DNA of 64,000 nt from Haloarcula limicola (lineage in GTDB: Archaea; Halobacteriota; Halobacteria; Halobacteriales; Haloarculaceae), in contig NZ_WRXM01000001.1 of the NCBI RefSeq assembly GCF_010119205.1, forward strand, positions 1,758,933-1,822,932, written 5' to 3'. Each line of letters opens with the position of its first letter. Positions within the stretch are counted from its first letter, which is position 1. Positions 36,509-44,310 of this stretch are shown here, one piece after another. A model generated the notes under the pieces. The model had not been told where the DNA came from. It worked only from the letters and a program-made list of their open reading frames with translations, and did no database searches. The translations under genes were made by a program, and so were the position numbers.

Positions 36509-36580
36509 GCCTGGGTAGCTTAGCGGTAAAGCGCGTCCTTGGTAAGGACGAGACCCCGGATTCAAATTCCGGCCTAGGCT
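36509..36580 (+). tRNA. tRNA-Thr (GGT)
   Basis: The gene is 72 bases and needs no intron. Acceptor arms GCCTGGG and CCTAGGC pair with one G-T, the anticodon stem CGTCC/GGACG encloses TTGGTAA (anticodon GGT), and the T arm CCGGA-TTCAAAT-TCCGG is perfect. The 3' CCA is not encoded. The first base of a run of T follows immediately. Confidence 0.95.
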
Positions 36581-36584
36581 TTTT
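36580..36584 (+). terminator. Oligo-T end of the tRNA-Thr transcript
   Basis: A run of five T begins with the discriminator base of the tRNA, a usual archaeal termination signal. Confidence 0.45.
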
Positions 36585-36644
36585 CCACGAACTACGTCGC
36601 GGAGTTCCATCTCCGCGACTCACTGTGAGCGGACAAGCCGGACA

Positions 36645-36657
36645 CGGAATTTGAATC
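36645..36657 (-). repeat. Inverted partial copy of the tRNA-Thr T arm
   Basis: CGGAATTTGAATC here is the exact reverse complement of tRNA bases 36559-36571 (13 bases). It lies between the tRNA and the direct copy at 36704. Confidence 0.5.
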
Positions 36658-36703
36658 GAGAGAAGACGCAGCGCGAGCGAAGCGAGTGACCGTCTTCGCG
36701 TAG

Positions 36704-36723
36704 TTCAAATTCCGGCCTAAGCT
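36704..36723 (+). repeat. att-like direct copy of the tRNA-Thr 3' end
   Basis: Twenty bases from TTCAAATTCC to AAGCT match tRNA positions 36561-36580 at 19 of 20. Duplicated tRNA 3' ends mark integration by tyrosine-recombinase elements. Only 123 bases separate the copies, so any element is now lost or reduced. Confidence 0.6.
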
Positions 36724-36809
36724 TCGTCCGACCACATTTCTGCGAGGCGCTCCGTCGCCGAGCGACCGCTGTAGCGGTAGTTCGAATAACAGAAAAGGAA
36801 TGTGGCCGC

Positions 36810-36923
36810 TCAGGAGCAGTCGGGACAGGGGTTGCAACCTAAGCAGAAATAGTTACCGCAGTTCGGACACCAATCCATGTCCGTACGAGGCTTCTCTTTA
36901 TGACATCGGGTACACATACCCAT
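36810..36923 (-). CDS. 37-residue microprotein with four CxxC motifs
   Basis: This unlisted frame starts at ATG 36923 (or 36917) and ends TGA at 36810-36812. The product has eight cysteines in four pairs: 4-7 (CTRC), 19-22 (CPNC), 27-30 (CLGC) and 33-36 (CPDC), enough for two zinc ions. A strong TATA box sits 28 bases before the start, fitting a leaderless transcript. Small zinc-finger proteins are widespread in haloarchaea, and some affect biofilm or swarming, but this one has an unusual Cys density. It lies in the low-GC islet after tRNA-Thr. Confidence 0.65.
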   Translation of the reverse strand: MGMCTRCHKEKPRTDMDWCPNCGNYFCLGCNPCPDCS

Positions 36924-36947
36924 GAAATCTATACATGATTATTATTA

Positions 36948-36955
36948 TTATATAA
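36948..36955 (-). promoter_or_regulatory. TATA box of the four-CxxC microprotein gene
   Basis: The palindromic TTATATAA is centred about 28 bases before the ATG at 36923. It lies in the most AT-rich stretch of the islet, next to a short run of ATT repeats. Confidence 0.6.
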
Positions 36956-37063
36956 TTGTTCCTGATACACCATTCATATACCAGCTCGCCACTTCTATCA
37001 CAACATGGACAGTTACGGTCCACTAACGGCGGATGGGGACGGAATCGAACAGCGTGACGGGGC

Positions 37064-37375
37064 ATGACCTGTCCGATCTGCGGGGGCGAAGTCGAGGGCG
37101 ACACGGAGACTTACGTCAACCTCGTCTGTGACGAGTGCGACGACAGAGCGGTGAACGAGAACGGAGACGAACCGTGGCACGGCTGGCCGTCCGGTGAAGA
37201 ACCGGAATCAAAAGAGGGGGCGGTTCAGTCGACTCCCGATCGAGGCGAGAATCCCGTGTTCATCGACGGCCAGAAGTGCTGGCGAAGATATCGCTTCGGG
37301 GGGTGGGTTACGATGAAAGACACGCACGACTGCGATAGCCTCGAAGAGTTCTACGAAGCACACGGGATGCGGTGA
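37064..37375 (+). CDS. Small zinc-ribbon protein with C-terminal WRRYRFGG motif
   Basis: The 103-residue protein begins MTCPICGGEVEG with a partner pair CDECDD, giving one zinc ribbon. The middle is acidic and the end carries GQKCWRRYRFGGW and CDSLEEFYEAHG. I recall this arrangement from a haloarchaeal family without known function. It is divergent from the microprotein gene and somewhat less GC-rich than its surroundings. Confidence 0.65.
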   Translation: MTCPICGGEVEGDTETYVNLVCDECDDRAVNENGDEPWHGWPSGEEPESKEGAVQSTPDRGENPVFIDGQKCWRRYRFGGWVTMKDTHDCDSLEEFYEAHGMR

Positions 37376-37451
37376 GTCAGAAGTCCTTCTCCGATCTACT
37401 GTACGATGACTTGATTGATACCACCGGTACTTTTCCGCGAGGTGTCGTCGC

Positions 37452-37895
37452 TCACTCCCGGTCGGGCTCCTCGGCGAGCGCTCGGTCGCGCAGCTCCTCG
37501 CACTTCTCGCCTCTCACCGTCAGTTCGGGGACCGGCACCGGCTTTCCGTCCTCGACGGCGACGAAGGTGGCGTAGGCGCTGGTGGTCTCCTCCGTCTCGC
37601 CGGTCCGGGGGTTCTCGGCGGCGACCTCGATTCGGACGCGGACGCTCGTCCGGCCGGTGGCGTAGGCGAACGACTCGACGCGGGCGGTGTCGCCGATGGG
37701 GATGGGCCGCTCGAAGTCGACGCGGGACATCTGAGCGGTGACGCAGGACTCCTCGGCGGCGCGCATCGCCGACATCGCGCCGATCTCGTCCATCCACTTC
37801 ATCACGATGCCCCCGTGGGCGCTCTCGTAGTTGTTCGCGTGGGTCGGCTGGACGCGCTCGCGGTTGACGATGTGCGTGTCGGCGACGGCTGGCAT
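37452..37895 (-). CDS. Acyl-CoA thioesterase, hotdog fold
   Basis: The ATG at 37895 gives 147 residues. The hotdog core is seen in NNYESAHGGIVMKWMDEIGAMSAMRAA, with the catalytic Asp/Glu helix, and in the strand VRVRIEVAAENPRTGETEETTSAYATFVAV. The family cleaves acyl-CoA to free acid and CoA in the cytoplasm. It is divergent from the ferritin-like gene. An upstream start at 37934 is less natural. Confidence 0.85.
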   Translation of the reverse strand: MPAVADTHIVNRERVQPTHANNYESAHGGIVMKWMDEIGAMSAMRAAEESCVTAQMSRVDFERPIPIGDTARVESFAYATGRTSVRVRIEVAAENPRTGETEETTSAYATFVAVEDGKPVPVPELTVRGEKCEELRDRALAEEPDRE

Positions 37896-38010
37896 GAACG
37901 GCGGTACACCGCCGCCGCGGATAACGGTTGACACTGCGACCGAATTCGCACTAGTATATTTCTCTTCACGTTTAGAATTAACTTTCAGAGTATGCTATCG
38001 CACCAAACCG

Positions 38011-38058
38011 GGCGGAATTTGGGTGAGAGTTCCGCCGGAATGCCGTCGGAATTCGGAA
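38011..38058 (+). promoter_or_regulatory. Array of four CGGAA boxes upstream of the ferritin-like gene
   Basis: CGGAA occurs at 38013, 38036, 38047 and 38054. A perfect inverted repeat GGCGGAA/TTCCGCC spans 38011-38036, and TTCCG-C-CGGAA at 38030-38040 is a tight palindrome. The array lies just upstream of the TATA-like box, in the 203-base gap between two divergent genes, and is a good candidate for a regulator site. Confidence 0.5.
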
Positions 38059-38064
38059 AATTCC

Positions 38065-38074
38065 CTTTAGTAGG
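38065..38074 (+). promoter_or_regulatory. TATA-like element of the ferritin-like gene
   Basis: CTTTAGTAGG is centred about 29 bases before the ATG at 38099, the leaderless distance. Confidence 0.5.
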
Positions 38075-38098
38075 GGTCGGGTTTGTTCGCCCGTCGAT

Positions 38099-39397
38099 AT
38101 GAGTCCGAACGACGACACCACTGACCGTACGCGGCGCGCATTCCTCGGAACCACTGCCACGCTCGGCTCGATCGCCATCGCCGGGTGTGCGAGCGAAGGC
38201 GACCCCTCGGTCGCTGCCCAGTCGGAGATGACGGAAACCGAGACGGGCACCGAGATGGGAACCGAGACGGCTACCGACGAGGACAACGCCGCGCCGGACG
38301 TCCCGATACTCAACTACGCGCTCACCCTCGAACACCTGGAGAACGCCTTCTACCGCGAGGGCCTGGAGACGTTCAGCGACGACGAGCTGAGCGGCGCGGA
38401 CGTGCTCTCGGGCCTCAACGGACAGATCTGTAGCGAGGTGCCCGAGTACCTCCAGACCGTCGGCGACCACGAGGCCGCCCACGTGAAGGCGATCAGCGCG
38501 ACCGTCGAGAAGCTCGGCGGGACGCCGGTCGAAGAGGGCGAGTACGACTTCGGCTACGAGACGCCCAGCGAGTTCCTCGCCGTCGCCGAGGCCTTAGAGA
38601 ACACCGGCGTCGCCGCCTACGCCGGCGCGGCACCGATGGTCGTGAACAACGAGGTCCTCGGTGCGGCCGCGGGCATCCACAGCGTCGAGGCCCGCCACGC
38701 GTCGTTCCTGAACCTCGTCAACGGCTCCTCGCCGTTCCCCGAGGCCGTCGACGAGGCCAAGTCGATGAGCGAGGTCCTCGAGATCGCCGGGCAGTTCGTC
38801 ACGAGCGAAGTGGACGCGAGCGTCTACGAACTCGAAGACGACCGGCCCGCACCGCAGCGAAAAGAGGAGGACGACACGAGCGACGTGGACGTCCTGAACT
38901 ACGCGCTCACTCTCGAGCACCTGGAGAACGCCTTCTACCGTGAGGGCCTCGAGGCGTTCAGCGACGACGAACTGATGCACGCGGACGCGCTCTCGGAGTT
39001 CAGCGACGAGCTCAAGATGCTGGTGCCGGACCACATCGAGACCGTCGGCGCTCACGAAGCCGCACACGTCTCCGCGATCAGCGATACCATCCAGAAGCTC
39101 GGCGGGACGCCGGTCGAGGAGGCGACCTACGACTTCGGCTACGAGACGCCCAGCGAGTTCCTCGCCGTCGCCAAGGCCCTGGAGAACACCGGCGTCGCCG
39201 CCTACAAGGGCGCCGTCGACACGGTGTCGAACGACGACGTGTTCGCCGCGGCGCTCGGCATCCACAGCGTCGAGGCGCGACACGCCGCGTTCCTCAACGA
39301 ACTCAACATGACGTCGCCGTTCCCCAAAGCCGTCGACGAGCCGAAGTCCATGTCGGAAGTCAAAGAGATCGCCGGGCAGTTCATCGTCGAGTCCTGA
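38099..39397 (+). CDS. Tat lipoprotein with two tandem ferritin-like domains
   Basis: The 432-residue precursor has twin arginines R12-R13 in TRRAFLGTT and lipobox IAGC with Cys30, so it should be exported folded and lipid-anchored. Two ferritin-like (Ferritin_2-type) repeats follow, about 70-235 and 266-430. Each has LEHLE, HEAAH, ENTGVAAY and HSVEARH (E78, E81, H128, E167, E197, H200; and E273, E276, H323, E362, E392, H395), a possible di-iron site per domain. It may bind or oxidise metal at the cell surface. The halves share long identical stretches, indicating internal duplication. Confidence 0.85.
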   Translation: MSPNDDTTDRTRRAFLGTTATLGSIAIAGCASEGDPSVAAQSEMTETETGTEMGTETATDEDNAAPDVPILNYALTLEHLENAFYREGLETFSDDELSGADVLSGLNGQICSEVPEYLQTVGDHEAAHVKAISATVEKLGGTPVEEGEYDFGYETPSEFLAVAEALENTGVAAYAGAAPMVVNNEVLGAAAGIHSVEARHASFLNLVNGSSPFPEAVDEAKSMSEVLEIAGQFVTSEVDASVYELEDDRPAPQRKEEDDTSDVDVLNYALTLEHLENAFYREGLEAFSDDELMHADALSEFSDELKMLVPDHIETVGAHEAAHVSAISDTIQKLGGTPVEEATYDFGYETPSEFLAVAKALENTGVAAYKGAVDTVSNDDVFAAALGIHSVEARHAAFLNELNMTSPFPKAVDEPKSMSEVKEIAGQFIVES

Positions 39398-39573
39398 GCG
39401 ACCGCGACTGACCAGTTCGGACTCTCGGTTCCGACCGGCGTCGGCCGAGCGAACACCCTCCAAACGAAGATGACCGAGCACCAGCGTCACCGGGTCGCCG
39501 CCCGACCGATATCGGCGGCTGACACGCCGCTCCCCGCTGATCCGTTTTCGTTCGGCCGCCGGGGGAGACCGCC

Positions 39574-39879
39574 ATGAGCGTCTGGCTCGACCTGGCCCGT
39601 CTCGCGGCCGTCGTCAACGTCGCGTTGCTCCTCGTCCTCGGCGGCGTCTGGATCCGAAACTACCGGCGACTGCACTCGAAACACACGCTCGGCCTGTCGC
39701 TGTTCGCGGCGCTGCTGTGCGTCGAAAACGCGTTCGCGCTGTACGTCTACACGCTGGACCCGGTACTGTCGGTCTGGTTCGGAACGGCGGTCCCCGACCC
39801 GGCGTGGCAGGCGATGGTCGCGTTGCACGCGCTCGAGACGGTCGGTCTCGCCGTCCTGACGTGGGTTACGCTCGACTGA
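39574..39879 (+). CDS. Three-helix membrane protein of unknown function
   Basis: The 101-residue protein has hydrophobic segments at about 6-26, 39-59 and 77-98, with a basic WIRNYRRLHSKH loop after the first. A family with this layout occurs in haloarchaea and often sits near regulators, but no function is known. Confidence 0.55.
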   Translation: MSVWLDLARLAAVVNVALLLVLGGVWIRNYRRLHSKHTLGLSLFAALLCVENAFALYVYTLDPVLSVWFGTAVPDPAWQAMVALHALETVGLAVLTWVTLD

Positions 39880-39919
39880 GCGTCGTAACGCCTAATTGGC
39901 CGACCGAGAAAGAGGAGGC

Positions 39920-40009
39920 ATGGACAGACAGCAGATACTGGCGGTCATCCTCACCGTCCTGATGGTGGGGTCGTCGGTCGCCTACGCGCTCGCGTTCACC
40001 ATCTTCTAA
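39920..40009 (+). CDS. 29-residue single-helix membrane peptide
   Basis: This short frame, ATG at 39920 to TAA at 40007-40009, gives MDRQQILAVILTVL followed by a hydrophobic run ending ALAFTIF. It would be one membrane helix with charged residues only at the N terminus. It sits between two real genes, and its stop is shared with the converging helicase gene as CTAA, a pattern seen for real genes in this window. Function unknown. Confidence 0.5.
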   Translation: MDRQQILAVILTVLMVGSSVAYALAFTIF

Positions 40010-41742
40010 TCCCAGACGTCCGAGAGCGGGTGGTCGCTCGACGACCCGCCCCCGGACCGGGAGCGCGAGCGGTCGTGACGGCGCTTCGCCCCGGAGTCGA
40101 TGCCCGCGAGCGCGCGGTCGGGCGCGAACGGCGGGAGGTCGGGGTCGCTCGTCCGGTCGACCTGCTGGCGGAACCAGTCGGGCATGTCGTGGCGGGCGCG
40201 CTCGAAGAGGTCAAGCAGCGAGGAGTCCGCCAGATACGTCGCGCCGTAGTCGTCGGGCGCACGCACGACGCGACCGCAGCCCTGGATCACGGTTCTGAGC
40301 GCCGTCCGGTAGTACCAGCCCCACTGGTCGTCTTCGAGGCGACGGGCGACGCGCGAGTCCCGGGTGTTGGGATAGGGGGCCTTACAGAGCACCTGCCAGC
40401 GACAGAGGTCGCCCTCCAAGTCGAGGGCCTCCTCCATCTTCACCGAGAGGAACACGTCGGGGTTCTTGCTGCGCTTCCACGCGGCGAGCGCGCCGTCTCG
40501 GCCCTCTTTGTCGTGGGTACGAACGCGGACGCCGACGCCGAAGTCCTCCAGCAGTTCCTCCAACTGCTCCTGAATCGCATAGGAGTGGCAGTGAATCAGG
40601 CCCTTCTCGTCGGGGTGGCGGGCCATGATGCGGACGATGGAGCGGGCCACCTCGGGGAGCGTGTCGTCGCGGTGTTCGTAGGTCATCTTCCCCTGTGTCA
40701 CGTCGTACAGCGGGCGGTTCTCGACCGGGAAGGTGTGGCCCACCTCGACGAGCGCGACGTTGTCGGGGTCGAGCCCGACGTTGGCACAGAAGGCGTCCTT
40801 GTTGAGAATCGTCGCCGACAGCAGGGCGAACTTCTCGCCCCGCTCCCAGACGGTGTGCTTGAGGTAGCGCTCGGGGTTCATCGGCTTGACCGTCACCGGC
40901 GCGCCCTCGCCGTCGGCCTGGTCGACCACCCACGTCGTCGCGCTGTCGGGGTCGCGGTAGTCCTCCTGGAACCACGAGAGGTCGCTTCGGAGTTTGTTCA
41001 GCGAGTCGCGTTCGGCCACCTCCTCGGGGCCGAGTTCGGCGTTGCCACGCAGTTCCTTCACGCGGCGCTCGGCCAGCGATTCGACGCGCTCGGCCAGCGA
41101 GAGGGCGTCGTCGAGACCGCCGACGTTCGGGATGTCGAGGTCGTTCCACATCGGAATGGTCTCGGGAGAGAGGTCGATGGTGGCGTACATCTCCGCCCAC
41201 TCGCCCAGGCCGTGGGCCTCATCGATGACCACGACGTCGCGTTTCCCGAACACGTCGCTGCCGGCGGTCTGCATGAAATAGGCGAGCGTCATCGCGGCGA
41301 TGCGGCGGTTCGAGGCGATGGCGCGGTCCGAGAAGTACGGACACCGATGCTTGACCTGACAGTCGAACTCCCGTTCGCGCACGCACGGGGCCTGATTCAC
41401 GGGCGTGTCCGTCTCGCCGGGGAGGATGCAGTCGTAGTTGTTCTTCCCGCGGATGACACAGAGGTCCTCTAGGAGGGCGTCCTCGGCCACGTCGTCGAGT
41501 TGCGAGACCTGCGGCGTCGTGTAGTAGGCGTCGACGACCTGTTCGGGCGCGGCCTCGCCCGCGGTGCGGGCACAGCCCGCGATGGCGCGAGCGAGCAGGG
41601 ACTTGCCGCTCCCGGTCGGGGCGCGCACGAGGACGACGTCGTTGCCGCCCTCGAACGCCGCCCGAATGTCCGAGAGCGCCGCCTTCTGGTTCCCCCGATA
41701 GCTCGGGGCGGGAAACTCGTCGTGGATCCGCGCCGGGTACAC
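40006..41742 (-). CDS. XPD/DinG-like ATP-dependent helicase
   Basis: Taking the GTG at 41742 gives 578 residues; a TTG at 41754 is the alternative. Walker A is APTGSGKSLLA, the DEAH box is VVVIDEAHGLGEW, and the last motif is QGCGRVVRAPDD. Between them four cysteines (YDCIL, APCVR, FDCQ, HRCPY) match the 4Fe-4S cluster domain of XPD and DinG. It should be a 5'-3' DNA helicase in repair or recombination. The C terminus is a basic serine-rich tail. Confidence 0.85.
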   Translation of the reverse strand: MYPARIHDEFPAPSYRGNQKAALSDIRAAFEGGNDVVLVRAPTGSGKSLLARAIAGCARTAGEAAPEQVVDAYYTTPQVSQLDDVAEDALLEDLCVIRGKNNYDCILPGETDTPVNQAPCVREREFDCQVKHRCPYFSDRAIASNRRIAAMTLAYFMQTAGSDVFGKRDVVVIDEAHGLGEWAEMYATIDLSPETIPMWNDLDIPNVGGLDDALSLAERVESLAERRVKELRGNAELGPEEVAERDSLNKLRSDLSWFQEDYRDPDSATTWVVDQADGEGAPVTVKPMNPERYLKHTVWERGEKFALLSATILNKDAFCANVGLDPDNVALVEVGHTFPVENRPLYDVTQGKMTYEHRDDTLPEVARSIVRIMARHPDEKGLIHCHSYAIQEQLEELLEDFGVGVRVRTHDKEGRDGALAAWKRSKNPDVFLSVKMEEALDLEGDLCRWQVLCKAPYPNTRDSRVARRLEDDQWGWYYRTALRTVIQGCGRVVRAPDDYGATYLADSSLLDLFERARHDMPDWFRQQVDRTSDPDLPPFAPDRALAGIDSGAKRRHDRSRSRSGGGSSSDHPLSDVWD

Positions 41743-41899
41743 GGGCGAAGGCAACGCGCCGGCGGGCGTAAACCTTTCCTGTCAGCCGGGAGCGCCGCCC
41801 TCTCGGAACGACCACCGTGAGTCGTGTGCACACATACGCGTTCGTGGTACCGTGACTCTCAGAACCCTTATCCCTCCCCCGCCTGTACGATTGATTGCA

Positions 41900-42094
41900 A
41901 TGGCAAACGGTAAGGTTGACTTCTTCAACGACACTGGCGGCTACGGTTTCATCTCGACTGACGACGCGGACGAGGACGTGTTCTTCCACATGGAAGACGT
42001 CGGCGGCCCGGACTTAGAAGAGGGCGAGGAGATCGAATTCGACATCGAACAGGCCGACAAGGGCCCCCGCGCGACGAACGTCGTTCGGCAGTAA
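41900..42094 (+). CDS. cspA: Cold-shock protein
   Basis: The ATG at 41900 gives 64 residues. The nucleic-acid binding motifs are GKVDFFNDTGGYGFIS (RNP1 region) and EDVFFHMEDV (RNP2). This OB-fold binds single-stranded nucleic acid. A TATA-like CTTATC lies about 30 bases upstream, so the transcript is probably leaderless. It is divergent from the helicase gene. Confidence 0.92.
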   Translation: MANGKVDFFNDTGGYGFISTDDADEDVFFHMEDVGGPDLEEGEEIEFDIEQADKGPRATNVVRQ

Positions 42095-42263
42095 GGCGGA
42101 TTTCCGGTCGCCGCGCGGCGACCACATCTACCCTTTCTTGTCACACTACACGACCGGAGAGCGGCGGCACCGACTCGCGTCGGCTGTTCGTTCAGCGGCG
42201 CGAGCGACCCTGCAAGTTCAACCCGCCATCTCTTTCAGCGGTAGTCCCTAGGCACCGTAGCCT

Positions 42264-42656
42264 ATGGCTGAGACGACCGCACACAGCGAGAAGCGGACCC
42301 GAGCGGAAACCGCCGAGTTCCTGCGAGCGCTGGCCGACGAGTTGGACGGCGGCAGCGGGCGAATCCGCGTCCCCATCGGGAACAAGGAGGTCCAGCTCTC
42401 ACCGCCGGAGACCATCGACACGGAGTCGGTGGTGACCGAGCGATCGCGGCGACTGCGCAAAGACGTCGAGCAGCTGGCGCTCACCTTCCAGTGGAACCCC
42501 GCGAAGGACACCGCCGAGTCCGATTCGACGGCGACCGAATCCGATTCGACGACGACCGAGTCCGATTCGGCGGCGTCGACCGAGCCCGACGAGGACGACG
42601 GTCGAGAGCCCGGCTCCGAGCCGACGATCGAGGGCGAATCGGAGACGGGCCGATGA
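42264..42656 (+). CDS. Amphi-Trp domain protein with acidic repeat tail
   Basis: The 130-residue protein has the amphi-Trp core SEKRTRAETAEFLRALADEL followed by ending LRKDVEQLALTFQWNP, an alpha-beta module of unknown function. Residues about 85-107 are an acidic Glu-Ser-Asp-Ser-Thr repeat encoded by a 21-base DNA repeat. The next gene overlaps its stop by ATGA. The conserved tryptophan is near the core end. Confidence 0.75.
   Translation: MAETTAHSEKRTRAETAEFLRALADELDGGSGRIRVPIGNKEVQLSPPETIDTESVVTERSRRLRKDVEQLALTFQWNPAKDTAESDSTATESDSTTTESDSAASTEPDEDDGREPGSEPTIEGESETGR
42516..42581 (+). repeat. 21-base coding repeat, about three units
   Basis: GAGTCCGATTCGACGGCGACC and two near copies (42537-42557, 42558-42581, the last with an extra codon) encode ESDSTxT. 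It is a slippage-prone tract inside the amphi-Trp gene. Confidence 0.7.
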
Positions 42657-43084
42657 GCTCGGTCGCGCTTGCGATTGCAAGCGTCTTTCCGGGGGTCGTC
42701 TTGCAGTCGACCGGCGGGGCGGAGGACATCGCGAGCGCCGTCCTCGTCTTCCTCGTGAGCCTGCTCGTCGGCGTCGCGGCGATAAACCTCGGCGCGCAGG
42801 TGCTCATCGACCGCGACACGGGGTACCGGCGAGCCACCGTGACGGCGCTCGTCGGCGCGCTGGTCTACACGCTCGTCGGGTTCTTCCTCGGCTGGATCCC
42901 GCTGCTCGGCCCGATACTGATGTTGCTCGCGTGGGTCGCCGTCATCAACTGGCAGTACCCCGGCGGCTGGCCGACGGCGGCGGGCATCGCCCTCGTCGCG
43001 TGGCTGGGAGCCGTCCTCATCCTCTTCGGCCTCGCACAGGTGGGATTCGTCACGCCCGAGGCGATGGGCGTCCCCGCGGCGTAG
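42653..43084 (+). CDS. Four-helix membrane protein of unknown function
   Basis: The 143-residue protein begins at an ATG overlapping the previous stop (ATGA), implying co-translation with the amphi-Trp gene. Hydrophobic helices occur at about 24-47, 60-77, 79-96 and 102-124, with a charged LIDRDTGYRRA loop after the first. No recognised family. Confidence 0.6.
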   Translation: MSSVALAIASVFPGVVLQSTGGAEDIASAVLVFLVSLLVGVAAINLGAQVLIDRDTGYRRATVTALVGALVYTLVGFFLGWIPLLGPILMLLAWVAVINWQYPGGWPTAAGIALVAWLGAVLILFGLAQVGFVTPEAMGVPAA

Positions 43085-43097
43085 GCCGCGACGGCAG

Positions 43098-43316
43098 TCA
43101 GGGCGACTCCTCCGGGAGCGCCGCCACGTCCGCCGCGGTGACCTCGTGGTCGTCGGGCAGGCGGTCGATACAGGAATAACAGAGGAAGTGCTCGGTGCCG
43201 TCGCCGAGTTCCAGCACGATCCCCTCGGTGGGCCGGGCCTTCTGGGTCCAGATGTTGGCGATACCGCCGGCGATCGAGACGCTCGTTCCACAGCCGTCGC
43301 AGGGCTGGGATGCCAT
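43098..43316 (-). CDS. Small zinc-ribbon protein
   Basis: The 72-residue protein has CDGCG near the N terminus and CYSC in the middle, forming one zinc site, and an acidic C terminus ending LPEESP. It is probably a structural zinc protein. It is divergent from the YkgJ-like gene. Function unknown. Confidence 0.65.
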   Translation of the reverse strand: MASQPCDGCGTSVSIAGGIANIWTQKARPTEGIVLELGDGTEHFLCYSCIDRLPDDHEVTAADVAALPEESP

Positions 43317-43379
43317 GCCGTGACTACTCCCGGCAGGCGTAAGGGCGTTTCTTTTTGCGCCGTGGTATCAACTAGCGGT

Positions 43380-44240
43380 ATGGAGGTCGACTGCGAGGGC
43401 TGTGCGGGCTGTTGCATCGACTGGCGACCCCTCACCGACGCGGATATCGACCACGAGCGACGCGGCCCCTTCGAGCCGCTCGACGACACCTACAACCTCG
43501 TTCCGCTGGCCCGCGAGGAGATTCGGGGGTTCGTCGAAGCGGGCTATGGCGACGCGCTCCGACCGCGGCTGTGGCGGGCCGAAGACGACGAGCGCAGCGT
43601 CGCGCTCGATGGCGTGGACGTGGCGGCCATCGACGGCCGCCCGGTCTTCTTCGTCGGGTTGCGAAAGCCGCCGAAGGCCGTCGGGCCGTTCGGGACGCCG
43701 CCGACATGGCTCCGGACCTGCGCCTTCCTCGACCCGACGACGCTGCAGTGCCGCGTCCACGGCGACGACCTGTATCCCGAGACGTGCGCTACCTACCCCG
43801 GCGAGAACCTCGCGATGGACGTCGAGACGGAGTGCGAACGCGTCGAGTCGGCCTACGGCGGCCAGCGACTGCTCGACGACGCGCCGCCGGACGTGACGCC
43901 GCTGTTCGGCCCCGCCGCCGTGGGCGAGCGGGTGTTCGTCCACCCCGAGCCCGACCGCGTCGCGGGGTCGGTCGGTCGGTTCCGCGACGACGACCTGACG
44001 CCCGAGGACCGCGCGGAGTTCGTCGCCGTCGCCGCGGCGTCCAGTCCGGGGACGCTCGCCATCAACGACGAGCGATACGAACAGACGCTCGAAACGGTCC
44101 TGACCGCCGACTCGTGGACGGGCCGGGCCATCGACCGGTGGACCGATGCCGCCGACGAACTCGGGGAAGCGGCCCCCGACCCGGCTGTCGCCGAGGAGAT
44201 CGAGGACGACGACGGCGCGCCGCCCACGCCGGGTTGGTAG
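43380..44240 (+). CDS. YkgJ-family cysteine-cluster protein
   Basis: The 286-residue protein starts MEVDCEGCAGCCIDW, with C5, C8, C11 and C12, and later has CAFLDPTTLQCRVH and YPETCATYP, the pattern of Fe-S or zinc cluster proteins of the YkgJ type. The C-terminal 120 residues are a less conserved acidic helical region. The family is of unknown function; an iron-sulfur cluster is likely. Confidence 0.8.
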   Translation: MEVDCEGCAGCCIDWRPLTDADIDHERRGPFEPLDDTYNLVPLAREEIRGFVEAGYGDALRPRLWRAEDDERSVALDGVDVAAIDGRPVFFVGLRKPPKAVGPFGTPPTWLRTCAFLDPTTLQCRVHGDDLYPETCATYPGENLAMDVETECERVESAYGGQRLLDDAPPDVTPLFGPAAVGERVFVHPEPDRVAGSVGRFRDDDLTPEDRAEFVAVAAASSPGTLAINDERYEQTLETVLTADSWTGRAIDRWTDAADELGEAAPDPAVAEEIEDDDGAPPTPGW

Positions 44241-44310
44241 TCGGCGAGCGAGGGAGGCCGTCGGTCTCCGGGGAGTGCATTTTAACCCGCTGCCGCCCCG
44301 TGAGTGTGAC

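Noticed and set aside
36898..37104. A 68-codon minus-strand frame with CPCC
   Set aside because: It overlaps the TATA box and start region of the microprotein, contains an Ile run from the ATT repeat, and conflicts with the divergent gene at 37064. A decayed gene remains possible.
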